Both the position numbers and the translations under genes were made by a program. A DNA stretch of 64,000 nucleotides, from the NCBI GenBank assembly GCA_015066815.1, contig SVNR01000002.1:20815-84814 (forward strand), written 5' to 3'. The DNA comes from Ruminococcus sp. GTDB lineage: Bacteria > Bacillota > Clostridia > Oscillospirales > Ruminococcaceae. Below are positions 52,677-60,960 of the stretch, piece after piece (within the stretch, counting starts at the first letter, position 1; each line of letters starts with the position of its first letter). Below the pieces are notes generated by a model. That model did no database searches. It was given only the letters and a program-made list of their open reading frames with translations, and had not been told where the DNA came from.

Positions 52677-55600
52677 TTATTTTATTTCCTTAAGATAGAG
52701 AGAAACCTTTTTCTGTATTGTTTCCGCTGTCTCTGAAGCTGTACTTGCACCCGCAAAAAATTCTGTGAACTGTTCATCAAGAATCTCTGTGATTCTTTCG
52801 TCAGATACGATTGTGCGGTCAGCAAGCTCTATGGCTTTTCTTACTTTTTCAGCAGTCTTTTCGTCAAGCGGCTTCATCTCAACATAGTCTCCATCAGGGG
52901 TTGTTATCTTATAACCTGAATTCTCTCCTGACATTGCCTTATTCTCAAGCTTTTCGTACGATGACTTCATAAGAGGGAACGTATACGAACGGTTTTCAAC
53001 AAGTGAATCCTGATAATCTTCAAGCAGGAACTGACGTATAAACTGCCATGCGCCCTCCTTGTTTTTAGATTTTTCACATATTCCGAAAGCACTTGATGTC
53101 ATAACCGAAATTCCGCTTCCGTTTTCTGACGGGAATCCCTTGATCGTAACTTCTTCTGAGATTTCACCCTGCTGCAATCCAAGGATCTGCTCAAACCCGT
53201 ACATATACAAAAATTCAAGTCTGCACTTTCCGTCAACAAATCTTCTTGCATATTCTTCTTCAGCGTTATTATCTCTCATCAGCTGATCTTTATCAGGCTC
53301 TTCTACGCCTTCCTTTTCAACAAGCTCAAGAAGTCTGATAAAATTATCATTGTTAAAGTCACATGTCTTATTATCAAAATCAACAAATTCTGCAAGGTTT
53401 TCTTTGATCATATTGCTTGCGAGCGATTCTTTAGGAAGTTTATAAAACGTATTTCCTTTTTCTGTAAACTTGAAGAATTCATCAAAGTTCCACTTTGTTT
53501 CGCTTCCTACAACTGATGTAGCACCTGTCAGAGCCGAAATGTTGAAGCTTGGTGTTATCTGATAAAGCTTTCCGTCTTTTGAATTCAGAGAAAAGATATT
53601 TTCAAAGTAACGATCTTTTGAGATCTCATCGTCCTTATCTAAAAACTGATTAAGATCTGTAAGCACACCCTTGGCAGCATAAGAAGCCATATCCAGTTCA
53701 TATCCGCCCATGATAACATCCGGGATATTTCCTGATGTTATATCGTCGTTTAACCTGAACGTGCCTGATATGTAGGTATCATCCTCAAACTCAGTGTACT
53801 TGTCGTAGTCGTTGATTCTTATTCTGTAAGTGTCGTTTGACTTATTGAACTCTGAAATACGTTCATACATCTCAGAATCATAAAGTCCGTAACAAGCTAT
53901 TGTTATTATTTTTTTGTTCTGTACTGCCTTAAGTGTTTCTTCATCAGCTCTTTTGAGTTTGTTTATAGTATAATCACCATTATCATAATCAGCGGAAAGA
54001 CAGTAAATATCATCTTCTCCTGCAATAGCAACAGCTTCTATATCGCTGTTCATATCTGAGTCTATCCAGTTTATAATCTCGGTGCCTTCTTTGTCCTTTA
54101 TATTTTTTCCGTATACACCTTCGTTTGTCATATAATATATATCATATCTGCCGTCACCACGGATCACATGTGAATTCATAGGCAGTGACAAATCACATTT
54201 TTCACCTATAGCACCCTTTTCACAGTCTAACTTTGCAGCTGTCTGATTTTCTTCTGCACTTGAATAAATGATATAGTCGCCGCTCTTGCTGGAGATTATG
54301 TTACTGATATACATACCTTCAATATCACTATCGATAGTGCATATTTCCTTGCCTTCATTGTCATATACACCTATAACTGCGTTCTGCTCTCCGGTCTCAT
54401 CATCATATCTTGCGGAACATACAAATATCTTTCCGTTTTCTCCGACATAGAAGTTTTCTATATAACTGTTTTCTCCGCCAATATTACTGAGCTCTGTCTT
54501 ACTTGTAACTTTTCCTGTCTCATCAGCAAAGTACAGTCTGTAACTTGAAACATAACTATCACCTGTATCTTCACCGTACTCAGCAACATAGCAGATGCTT
54601 CCGTCAGGTAAAACCGCTGAATAGTATACGTATTCTTCTTCATCAACCTCAAGGGAAATAGTATCGGTTATATTTCCGTCAGCATCATAAACAAAAAACT
54701 GTTTTCCGTATTCGCCGTACACCTCGGTATATATAACCAAAGAATCGTTATAACCGTATAACATATATGATTCTGACATTTTTTCAGGAATCACATCACC
54801 GAAGGATGCTATTTTTGTTGCCTCAGCTTTTTCGAGAGAATATCCGTAGATACCTTCATAGGTTTTATAAACGAAATCACTTCCCTCATGCTTGTAGTTC
54901 TGACAAAAAGAAACATCCTCTTCTTTAAACTCTGCTTCATATCTCTTTACTACCGCACCTGATTCATGATCAAGCTCGTTTATGTAATACAACTCATAAT
55001 CTTCAGTAGTAGCAACACATACGTTGCCGTTTTCCCTGATGAATAAATATGACGGCTCGCCTTCCATATCTGAAAAATCATCGAGTGTGTATACAACATC
55101 ATAGTTTTCCGAAAGCTTGTGAAGCTTCATTTTCATTTCATCGTTCTCAAAATCATATTCACATGTAAGAATATACAGGAAACCGTCCTCAGAGGTAACG
55201 TTCATAGTTATCATTTCTTCTTTTCCAAATGATGCCTTTTCAGAAATATTGACACTGCTCTTTTCTTCTAAAGTCAAAGGATCATATGTAACACATTTGG
55301 TAGAAGCACCGTTCATTCCCCACACATTGATGAAAGCACGAAGGTCACCGTTCTTGTCAATTTCCATAGAAGAAGGATAAGAGTCTCCGCCTATATCTAT
55401 TGATTCTTTTATCTGTCCTGTTTTATTATCATAAACTCCGATATGCATCGAATAAGTATCCTTATCGGAATAGCAGATATATGAAACATCACCGTTATAG
55501 AAATAATTAGTCATATAGTTAAATCCGAGATTGCTCAGATTGAACTCATTGTATTCTTTTGAAGAAGGGTTATATACACATGCATAGCTTTCGGCTTTTT

Positions 55601-55838
55601 CACCGCCTGCTTCGCCTGAAACATAGAGCTGATTATTTGCATAAAAAATATCTTCCGTATAGCTCATTTCTTCAGGTATATCAAAGTCTTCCGAAGTAAA
55701 GTAGTTTACTATCTGGCGAGACTGCACTCCTCCGTTTCCCTGTGATTTTTTGCTGATGCCGCATCCTGCTACGGAAGCCATCATGACTGCTGCAAGAAAA
55801 GCGCACACAGCTCTTTTGATTTTCTTAAAATTCTTCAT
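52677..55838 (-). CDS. Lipoprotein fusing a beta-propeller-like region to an ABC solute-binding protein
   Basis: 1053 residues. Lipoprotein signal with lipobox VAGC (Cys about 26). Residues 30-640 carry repeated blade-like units (YVSGEAGGEK, YDADGNITD, YDNEGKEICTIDSD). Residues about 645-1050 are a family 1 extracellular solute-binding protein (IITIACYGLYDSEMYERISEF, PDVIMGGYELDMASYAAKG, KEGAWQFIRQFL). Solute-binding proteins of MalE type are normally about 420-450 residues, so the propeller is a large extra module. It overlaps the preceding gene by 14 bases and is last in the permease/adaptor operon. It is the presumed receptor of the MalF/MalG-like permeases. The ligand is unknown. Confidence 0.85.
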   Translation of the reverse strand: MKNFKKIKRAVCAFLAAVMMASVAGCGISKKSQGNGGVQSRQIVNYFTSEDFDIPEEMSYTEDIFYANNQLYVSGEAGGEKAESYACVYNPSSKEYNEFNLSNLGFNYMTNYFYNGDVSYICYSDKDTYSMHIGVYDNKTGQIKESIDIGGDSYPSSMEIDKNGDLRAFINVWGMNGASTKCVTYDPLTLEEKSSVNISEKASFGKEEMITMNVTSEDGFLYILTCEYDFENDEMKMKLHKLSENYDVVYTLDDFSDMEGEPSYLFIRENGNVCVATTEDYELYYINELDHESGAVVKRYEAEFKEEDVSFCQNYKHEGSDFVYKTYEGIYGYSLEKAEATKIASFGDVIPEKMSESYMLYGYNDSLVIYTEVYGEYGKQFFVYDADGNITDTISLEVDEEEYVYYSAVLPDGSICYVAEYGEDTGDSYVSSYRLYFADETGKVTSKTELSNIGGENSYIENFYVGENGKIFVCSARYDDETGEQNAVIGVYDNEGKEICTIDSDIEGMYISNIISSKSGDYIIYSSAEENQTAAKLDCEKGAIGEKCDLSLPMNSHVIRGDGRYDIYYMTNEGVYGKNIKDKEGTEIINWIDSDMNSDIEAVAIAGEDDIYCLSADYDNGDYTINKLKRADEETLKAVQNKKIITIACYGLYDSEMYERISEFNKSNDTYRIRINDYDKYTEFEDDTYISGTFRLNDDITSGNIPDVIMGGYELDMASYAAKGVLTDLNQFLDKDDEISKDRYFENIFSLNSKDGKLYQITPSFNISALTGATSVVGSETKWNFDEFFKFTEKGNTFYKLPKESLASNMIKENLAEFVDFDNKTCDFNNDNFIRLLELVEKEGVEEPDKDQLMRDNNAEEEYARRFVDGKCRLEFLYMYGFEQILGLQQGEISEEVTIKGFPSENGSGISVMTSSAFGICEKSKNKEGAWQFIRQFLLEDYQDSLVENRSYTFPLMKSSYEKLENKAMSGENSGYKITTPDGDYVEMKPLDEKTAEKVRKAIELADRTIVSDERITEILDEQFTEFFAGASTASETAETIQKKVSLYLKEIK

Positions 55839-56979
55839 ACTTCATTTCCTTTCCTGAATCATTGTTTTTTTTCACATTGATATAATCAGATGTTTTCTTT
55901 TTATATGTATATTTATCAGTAAACTTTTCTATATAGTCTTTGAGATGCCACTTTCTGTTAAGATAACACTTTGAAACAAATACGATCATCACGATCACGA
56001 TATACGCCGCAAGCATAATGTTTATAAAAAACAGAAGCGTAAGCCATGCAGATGTAACTCTTGCTGCGTTTTCCCAGTAAGGATATGCAACAGGCTTTGT
56101 CACCGCCTGATTCATACCAAACGTACGGAGATTGTTCCACAGCTGACTTACTGAATATCTGTTTGTGTTATCAACAATTATTACAGGAAGTGTTGATTCC
56201 TGCTCTGAGTTATCCTCAGCCTCGGCCATGGTGTTTATCCCGAAAAATTCAAGTATGATGTTTTTTGCATAGTTTGATACAGGGTCGGGAACAACTGCCT
56301 CGTAGCACATCAGAAAACTGTCAAGTCCTATCTCTTCAAGAATATCATAGTGAACATATATCATAGGGAAAGCCGGATACACATCTGAAACAACCTTGTT
56401 ATCCTCAGCTCTCACAACACCAGCTACCTCAAAAACAGTGTTGTATATCTGAAACTCCATACCTATTACGTCCGAAGAACTGAAAATCTGCCATGCAGCG
56501 TTTTCATCAAGAACCGCTCTTCTTCGGTTGAGCTCTCCAGGATAGATATAGTTTCCTGATATAAGCTCAAGAGGATGAAACTCAAAAAAATCATCCGATA
56601 CACCCATAATATTCTGCTGTGTCTGACAGTAGTTTGTTTTACCGGTATACTCGTCTTGAACGCTGACCTGTACAGGCGTCATTACTGATGCACTTGCTTT
56701 TGTCCATACGCTTACGTCCTCAGAAGAAGACTGATAGGAATCCTCTTTAAGTCTGCTGTCTATAAAACTGTTTATACTTTCTGCGGTATCACCTGTTGAA
56801 GCTGATGAGCCTTCCGGAAAAAACACCGACACCTGCGAGTACTCAGAGCCATCAGCAGACCATCTGTCTGCCATATTCTGTGACATCAGACTTTTTTTAA
56901 GAGACGATGAAGCTGCAAGCGTCACACCAAACGCCGCAAGTGCAATACCGAACATCAAAAGCTTTTTTTTATTCTTCAT
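55825..56979 (-). CDS. MacB periplasmic-core-domain protein with reduced membrane part
   Basis: 384 residues. Helix 1 (about 7-27), an extracytoplasmic domain of MacB_PCD type (about 35-300; GVSDDFFEFHPLELISGNY, RRAVLDENAAWQIFSSSDV, NTVFEVAGVVR), helix 2 (about 315-340) and a basic cytoplasmic tail. Canonical MacB/FtsX permeases have three more helices after this domain and often an ATPase domain. Both are missing here, although the length suggests no recent truncation. It lies between the adaptor gene (7 bases away) and the propeller-SBP gene (14-base overlap). It probably works as a non-catalytic coupling protein. Confidence 0.75.
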   Translation of the reverse strand: MKNKKKLLMFGIALAAFGVTLAASSSLKKSLMSQNMADRWSADGSEYSQVSVFFPEGSSASTGDTAESINSFIDSRLKEDSYQSSSEDVSVWTKASASVMTPVQVSVQDEYTGKTNYCQTQQNIMGVSDDFFEFHPLELISGNYIYPGELNRRRAVLDENAAWQIFSSSDVIGMEFQIYNTVFEVAGVVRAEDNKVVSDVYPAFPMIYVHYDILEEIGLDSFLMCYEAVVPDPVSNYAKNIILEFFGINTMAEAEDNSEQESTLPVIIVDNTNRYSVSQLWNNLRTFGMNQAVTKPVAYPYWENAARVTSAWLTLLFFINIMLAAYIVIVMIVFVSKCYLNRKWHLKDYIEKFTDKYTYKKKTSDYINVKKNNDSGKEMKYEEF

Positions 56980-56986
56980 AAAGCCG

Positions 56987-58840
56987 TTACTCCTGAGAAA
57001 ATCTTACCTGATCCCCTGCTGTGAACGGCTTCGATGAAGCTGTTATGATATAATCAGCTGAATCTCCGAAATCCCCGTTTACAGCACACTTTGTATCATC
57101 CTCAGCGACTACTGTCACAGCTACCTTTTCAACTATATATCGGTTTCCGAGCGGAGTATTCTTGGAACGTACAGCATATACAAAGCTTCCTGATGAATCC
57201 TTCTTAACTGCGCTTCTCGGTATTACCTTGTCATATGTCGAAGCCTGCTCTCCAAGCTCTATTGCTATTGTCTGGCCTGCCACAACATCACCGGTAACAG
57301 TGAATACTACACTGAACTTTGAAGCGTCGTTTTTGTCCTTGCTTATGCTTTTTACAACCACAGCTGCGTCATCAGTATAATCTGTGATTCTCGCCTCTGT
57401 ACCCTTTTTTATTGATTTTGCCTGTTCTGAAGTAACAGAAGCTGTAGCAGTAAATCCGTCATCAGAAATATTTATCATCATAAGCTCATCATTCTGTAAA
57501 AACGCCTGACCTGCTGAAACGTTTATAGTCTCAACAACGCCGTCTACAGGAGAAAGTATCTCTGTAGTCTTCTGAGCGGAAACAAGCTCTGCGAGATCGG
57601 CTTCAAGATCATCTATGGACTTCTTCTGTGCAGCGAGATCAAGCTGTTCCTGCGCATTTGATACTCTGTCCTCTTCCATTTTTACTTCAAGATTGTGAAC
57701 AGCTGTATCAAGTGCATACTGAGCATCACGTATTAACGAATCATAATCCTTGCTGACAGGAGGCATGTCTTCCGGAGTCTCCTCACCTACCCCGATAGCA
57801 GCAAGCTGGGATTCTGCAGAAGAAAGCTCAGTGTTTACCGCAGCTGTTGTTTCTGATATCTTTGCTTTAAGAGCCGCATCGGCATCGTCTCTGGTTTTCT
57901 TTTTCACATCAGCATCTGCCTTTGCGGTCTCCGCAAGCTGCTTTATGTTTTTGAGAGCTGTAAGGTCTTCTGTCATGTAGTTTACTGCTGTCTGCTTATC
58001 TTCAATAGTTCTTGCAGGCGCATTGTCTTCTTTAAGTCGTGCAAGCTCTGTTTTTAGTGTGGCAAGGCTTCGCTCCATAGTCTGTATTCCTGCATCACCG
58101 CCGCCGCTTGTAAACTGTCCGCTGTGCTGATCGTAAAGTTTCTGTGCTGCTGTATATTCCTCATCTGCTTTGTAAAAAGCGTCAGCAAGAGGAGAAACAG
58201 CAGAGTATCTGTCAGCATTCATAGACTTATAGTTTCCTGCATTAATTTCCTCAAGCTCTTTTTTCAGAGAGGATATTTTCTGGGAAAGAGAAGCGATAAG
58301 TCCGCTGTTATCCTCAGGAACAGGTCTGTCTGCCGCACTGTTTTTTTCGTTTATTATTGCGTTGAGAGCATCTCTTGCCTGTGATATTGCAAGATTGTAC
58401 TCATAATAATCTTCAGACACGGTCATGATAGCTTTTTCGTAGGCTAGTTTTGCAGCATCGATCTGCTCGTTGAGTGCTTCTGCCTCTTCGCTTTCTGACA
58501 TTTCCTTCAGATAGAAAAGCACCTGTCCTTCCTTTACTTCCTGACCTTTTTTTACTGCTACACGCTTTATCTCTCTGGCTTCTTCGGCCTCAACCATATA
58601 TGTCTTGTTCGCTTCAACTGATATGCTGAGTCCGTAAGACTTTGAAACGTTGCTTCGTGACATACGTGTTACCGATACCTCAGAGAGCGAGTAGTTCATT
58701 ATTGTGTTTGAAAAAAACGTAAGCAGAAGCATGATAAGAAGAAAAACTATGATAAGATTCTTTACTATTTCTTTTCTGTCTCTGCGCTTTACCGGTGTGC
58801 CCGAATGCTCTGCACCGTTCTGTGTTTTCATGTTATCCAT
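56987..58840 (-). CDS. MacA/HlyD-type membrane-fusion adaptor with long coiled coil
   Basis: 617 residues. One N-terminal membrane helix (about 27-47), a first half-lipoyl segment (AREIKRVAVKKGQEVKEGQVLFYL), a long coiled coil (about 110-420), a second lipoyl half (EILSPVDGVVETINVSAGQAF) and beta-barrel/membrane-proximal domains (about 440-617). Such adaptors pair with MacB-type exporters. The coiled coil is longer than in MacA. ATG follows AAAGGAAAA. Sits 26 bases after a MalG-like permease gene, an unusual neighbour for this family. Confidence 0.88.
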   Translation of the reverse strand: MDNMKTQNGAEHSGTPVKRRDRKEIVKNLIIVFLLIMLLLTFFSNTIMNYSLSEVSVTRMSRSNVSKSYGLSISVEANKTYMVEAEEAREIKRVAVKKGQEVKEGQVLFYLKEMSESEEAEALNEQIDAAKLAYEKAIMTVSEDYYEYNLAISQARDALNAIINEKNSAADRPVPEDNSGLIASLSQKISSLKKELEEINAGNYKSMNADRYSAVSPLADAFYKADEEYTAAQKLYDQHSGQFTSGGGDAGIQTMERSLATLKTELARLKEDNAPARTIEDKQTAVNYMTEDLTALKNIKQLAETAKADADVKKKTRDDADAALKAKISETTAAVNTELSSAESQLAAIGVGEETPEDMPPVSKDYDSLIRDAQYALDTAVHNLEVKMEEDRVSNAQEQLDLAAQKKSIDDLEADLAELVSAQKTTEILSPVDGVVETINVSAGQAFLQNDELMMINISDDGFTATASVTSEQAKSIKKGTEARITDYTDDAAVVVKSISKDKNDASKFSVVFTVTGDVVAGQTIAIELGEQASTYDKVIPRSAVKKDSSGSFVYAVRSKNTPLGNRYIVEKVAVTVVAEDDTKCAVNGDFGDSADYIITASSKPFTAGDQVRFSQE

Positions 58841-58866
58841 TTTTTGTTTTCCTTTCTTTTTGATTC

Positions 58867-59784
58867 TTATCCCTTTATTCCGCCCGAATATGCTATACCC
58901 TCAACAAGATATTCTTCTCCGTAAAAGAACATCAGAAGTGTAGGTATCATATATATTACCGCTACAGCAAAGGCAAGTCCCACATCCCCGGTGTTGATTT
59001 TTGAAAGAAATACCGACAGCGGATGATAGTCCGTATCAGAAAGCATTATGAGCGGCTGTTCTACCATGTTCCAGTAGTCGATAAACAAAAGAAGTACTAC
59101 TGAAAAAATAGCGCTTTTTGAAAGCGGGATACATATCTGTGTAAATATCTGAATCTCGCCTGCGCCGTCAAGCTTCGCTGCTTCGATAAACGACATCGGT
59201 ATTCTCCTCATGACCTTCGCAAGAAGAAACACGCTGAACGGAGCAAAAATACCCGGTAGAATAATAGCCAGACGGGTATCAAGAATTCCGAGCTTGTCCG
59301 CAACAAGATAGTTCGGAACAAGAGTTACCTGATACGGCATCAGCATAAGTATAACATACATAAAAAACAAAAGCTCCTTGAGCTTGCCTCTGTACCGCGC
59401 AAAGCTGTATGCCGCAAGCAGCGCAACTATCAGCTGAAACAGAACTATCGGTACTACAAGTATAACTGAGTTCCAGAACTTCATGAGATAGTCGGAGCTT
59501 TTAAAAAGCACTGTCTTATACTGTTCAAGTGATACCATATCGGGAATAAGCTTTAAGTTAAGTTTTTCTGATATGTAGGTTTTCTGGCTTTCGTTTTCAT
59601 CAAAGTTGCTTATCATAGCACCGTAGTTTGCGTTTATTTCTTTTTGAGTCATAAAAGAATTTGCTATGGTCACAACTGTAGGAAATAGAAAAAGCAAAGC
59701 AGTAAGCACTGCATATGCGGTCAGAAAAATCATTACTGCTTTTCTGAGCATCTTCTGTTTTTTCAAAGATGTTTTTTTCATCAT
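58867..59784 (-). CDS. MalG-type ABC importer permease
   Basis: 305 residues with six membrane helices. The EAA loop that contacts the ATPase is well kept: EAAKLDGAGEIQIFTQICIPL in two parts (EAAKLDGAGE and IPLSKSA). An extracytoplasmic insertion of about 50 residues lies after helix 1. It is the second permease of a carbohydrate-type (CUT1) importer and overlaps the MalF-like gene by four bases. No ATPase gene is in the operon; a shared MsmK-like ATPase elsewhere is the usual solution in Firmicutes. Confidence 0.92.
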   Translation of the reverse strand: MMKKTSLKKQKMLRKAVMIFLTAYAVLTALLFLFPTVVTIANSFMTQKEINANYGAMISNFDENESQKTYISEKLNLKLIPDMVSLEQYKTVLFKSSDYLMKFWNSVILVVPIVLFQLIVALLAAYSFARYRGKLKELLFFMYVILMLMPYQVTLVPNYLVADKLGILDTRLAIILPGIFAPFSVFLLAKVMRRIPMSFIEAAKLDGAGEIQIFTQICIPLSKSAIFSVVLLLFIDYWNMVEQPLIMLSDTDYHPLSVFLSKINTGDVGLAFAVAVIYMIPTLLMFFYGEEYLVEGIAYSGGIKG

Positions 59785-60683
59785 TCCACATCCTTTCCGA
59801 ACCAGTACTCAGCAATAAAAAGAATAGCTATGACAACTACCATAACAGCAGACATGATTATTGCTGATGAAGAGAGCTTCTGATATTCGAGGAGTGAAAA
59901 AGTATTGTTCATAAAGTGCTGTATCATATACAGTGCATCCGGATAATCGCCGGTAAGAAGGTATACTTCTCTGAATATTTTGAAGGAGTTTATAAGAGAT
60001 AATACCGTTACAAACAGAATAGTCGGTGACAAGTATCTTAGCTTTATGTGAAAGAACTTATATACTGAGCCCGCTCCTTCAAGAGTAGCAACCTCAAGAA
60101 TATCTCCCGGCATGTTTGACAGTGCCGCAAGAAACAGTATCATGTTGTAACCAAGGTTTTTCCAAAGAAACATCAGTATAATAACCGTCATTCCGAGCGG
60201 AGTTTTTAACCAGTCTGTCCCCTCTGCCCCAAAAGCTTCAAGCAGCTGGTTTATTGTACCGTGCTTATGGAATATTACCTGCCATACAAGAACTACTGAA
60301 GCTGTAGGTACCATAAGCGGACACAGAAAAGCCGCTCTTAAACGACTCCTGAACATGATGCCGGAATCAAGCAGAATCGCAAGAAGCAGCGATAAAACTA
60401 CTGCGAGAGGAACTGCTATAACCGAAAACAGTGCAGTGTTTTTTGAAGCAAGAAGAAAAGCTTCGTTATGTATTATAGAACTGAAGTTGTCCATAAAAAC
60501 AAACTCGTGATTTATCGGATTATCGATAACAGAATAGTAAACAACAACAAAAAAAGGAAGAACGAAAAAAAACAGAACACCTATTATACTTGGTGAAAGA
60601 AACGTAAACTCAGTTATACGTTCAGCGCTTTTTAACGTCCGTCCTTTGCCGGCGGAAATATTCCTGGTTTTTTTAAATTTCAT
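59781..60683 (-). CDS. MalF/UgpA-type ABC importer permease
   Basis: 300 residues, six membrane helices; typical start FTFLSPSIIGVLFFFVLPFF-type segment and PTASVVLVWQVIFH. The EAA loop is degenerate (EVATLEGAGSVYKFFHIKL), lacking the usual Asp-Gly pair. Partner of the MalG-like permease. It is the first gene of the operon, behind a strong promoter at 60763-60791. The substrate could be a sugar or oligosaccharide, but the accessory genes make a classical importer doubtful. Confidence 0.9.
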   Translation of the reverse strand: MKFKKTRNISAGKGRTLKSAERITEFTFLSPSIIGVLFFFVLPFFVVVYYSVIDNPINHEFVFMDNFSSIIHNEAFLLASKNTALFSVIAVPLAVVLSLLLAILLDSGIMFRSRLRAAFLCPLMVPTASVVLVWQVIFHKHGTINQLLEAFGAEGTDWLKTPLGMTVIILMFLWKNLGYNMILFLAALSNMPGDILEVATLEGAGSVYKFFHIKLRYLSPTILFVTVLSLINSFKIFREVYLLTGDYPDALYMIQHFMNNTFSLLEYQKLSSSAIIMSAVMVVVIAILFIAEYWFGKDVE

Positions 60684-60728
60684 TTTGGTCCCTCTTTTTT
60701 CTTTTTTTCTTTTTTTCGTTTAATCGTT

Positions 60729-60787
60729 CAACACATAAAAAAAATAATCACAACATAAATTAATCATACTATAAAACAAATGTGTTG
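60729..60787. promoter_or_regulatory. Widely spaced dyad around the permease operon promoter
   Basis: CAACACAT (60729-60736) and ATGTGTTG (60780-60787) are perfect inverse copies flanking the -10 and overlapping the -35. They could be an operator read by a regulator that spans the promoter; chance is not excluded. Confidence 0.35.
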
Positions 60788-60791
60788 TCAA
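60763..60791 (-). promoter_or_regulatory. Promoter of the permease/adaptor operon
   Basis: On the minus strand TTGACA (60786-60791) and TATGAT (60763-60768) are 17 bases apart. Confidence 0.8.
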
Positions 60792-60814
60792 GCTTTTTTA
60801 TTTGACGGAAAATA

Positions 60815-60848
60815 TATTGAGCGAAAAAATATTTTTTCGTTCACTGTA
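60815..60848. repeat. Repeat hairpin A only
   Basis: TATTGAGCGAAAAAATA pairs with TTTTTTCGTTCACTGTA; it lies between the hybrid kinase terminator and the permease operon promoter. Confidence 0.65.
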
Positions 60849-60898
60849 TCTTACCGTTTTTTTATTATTGTTATTACAGTCCGACTTGAACAAAACAA

Positions 60899-60946
60899 AA
60901 AAACTGTATCATATAACATCAAAAACAGGCTATATGATACAGTTTA
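60899..60946 (-). terminator. Terminator after the hybrid kinase gene
   Basis: AAACTGTATCATATA pairs perfectly with TATATGATACAGTTT; A/T runs follow on the minus-strand side. Confidence 0.8.
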
Positions 60947-60960
60947 TAAGCACTGTAAAA

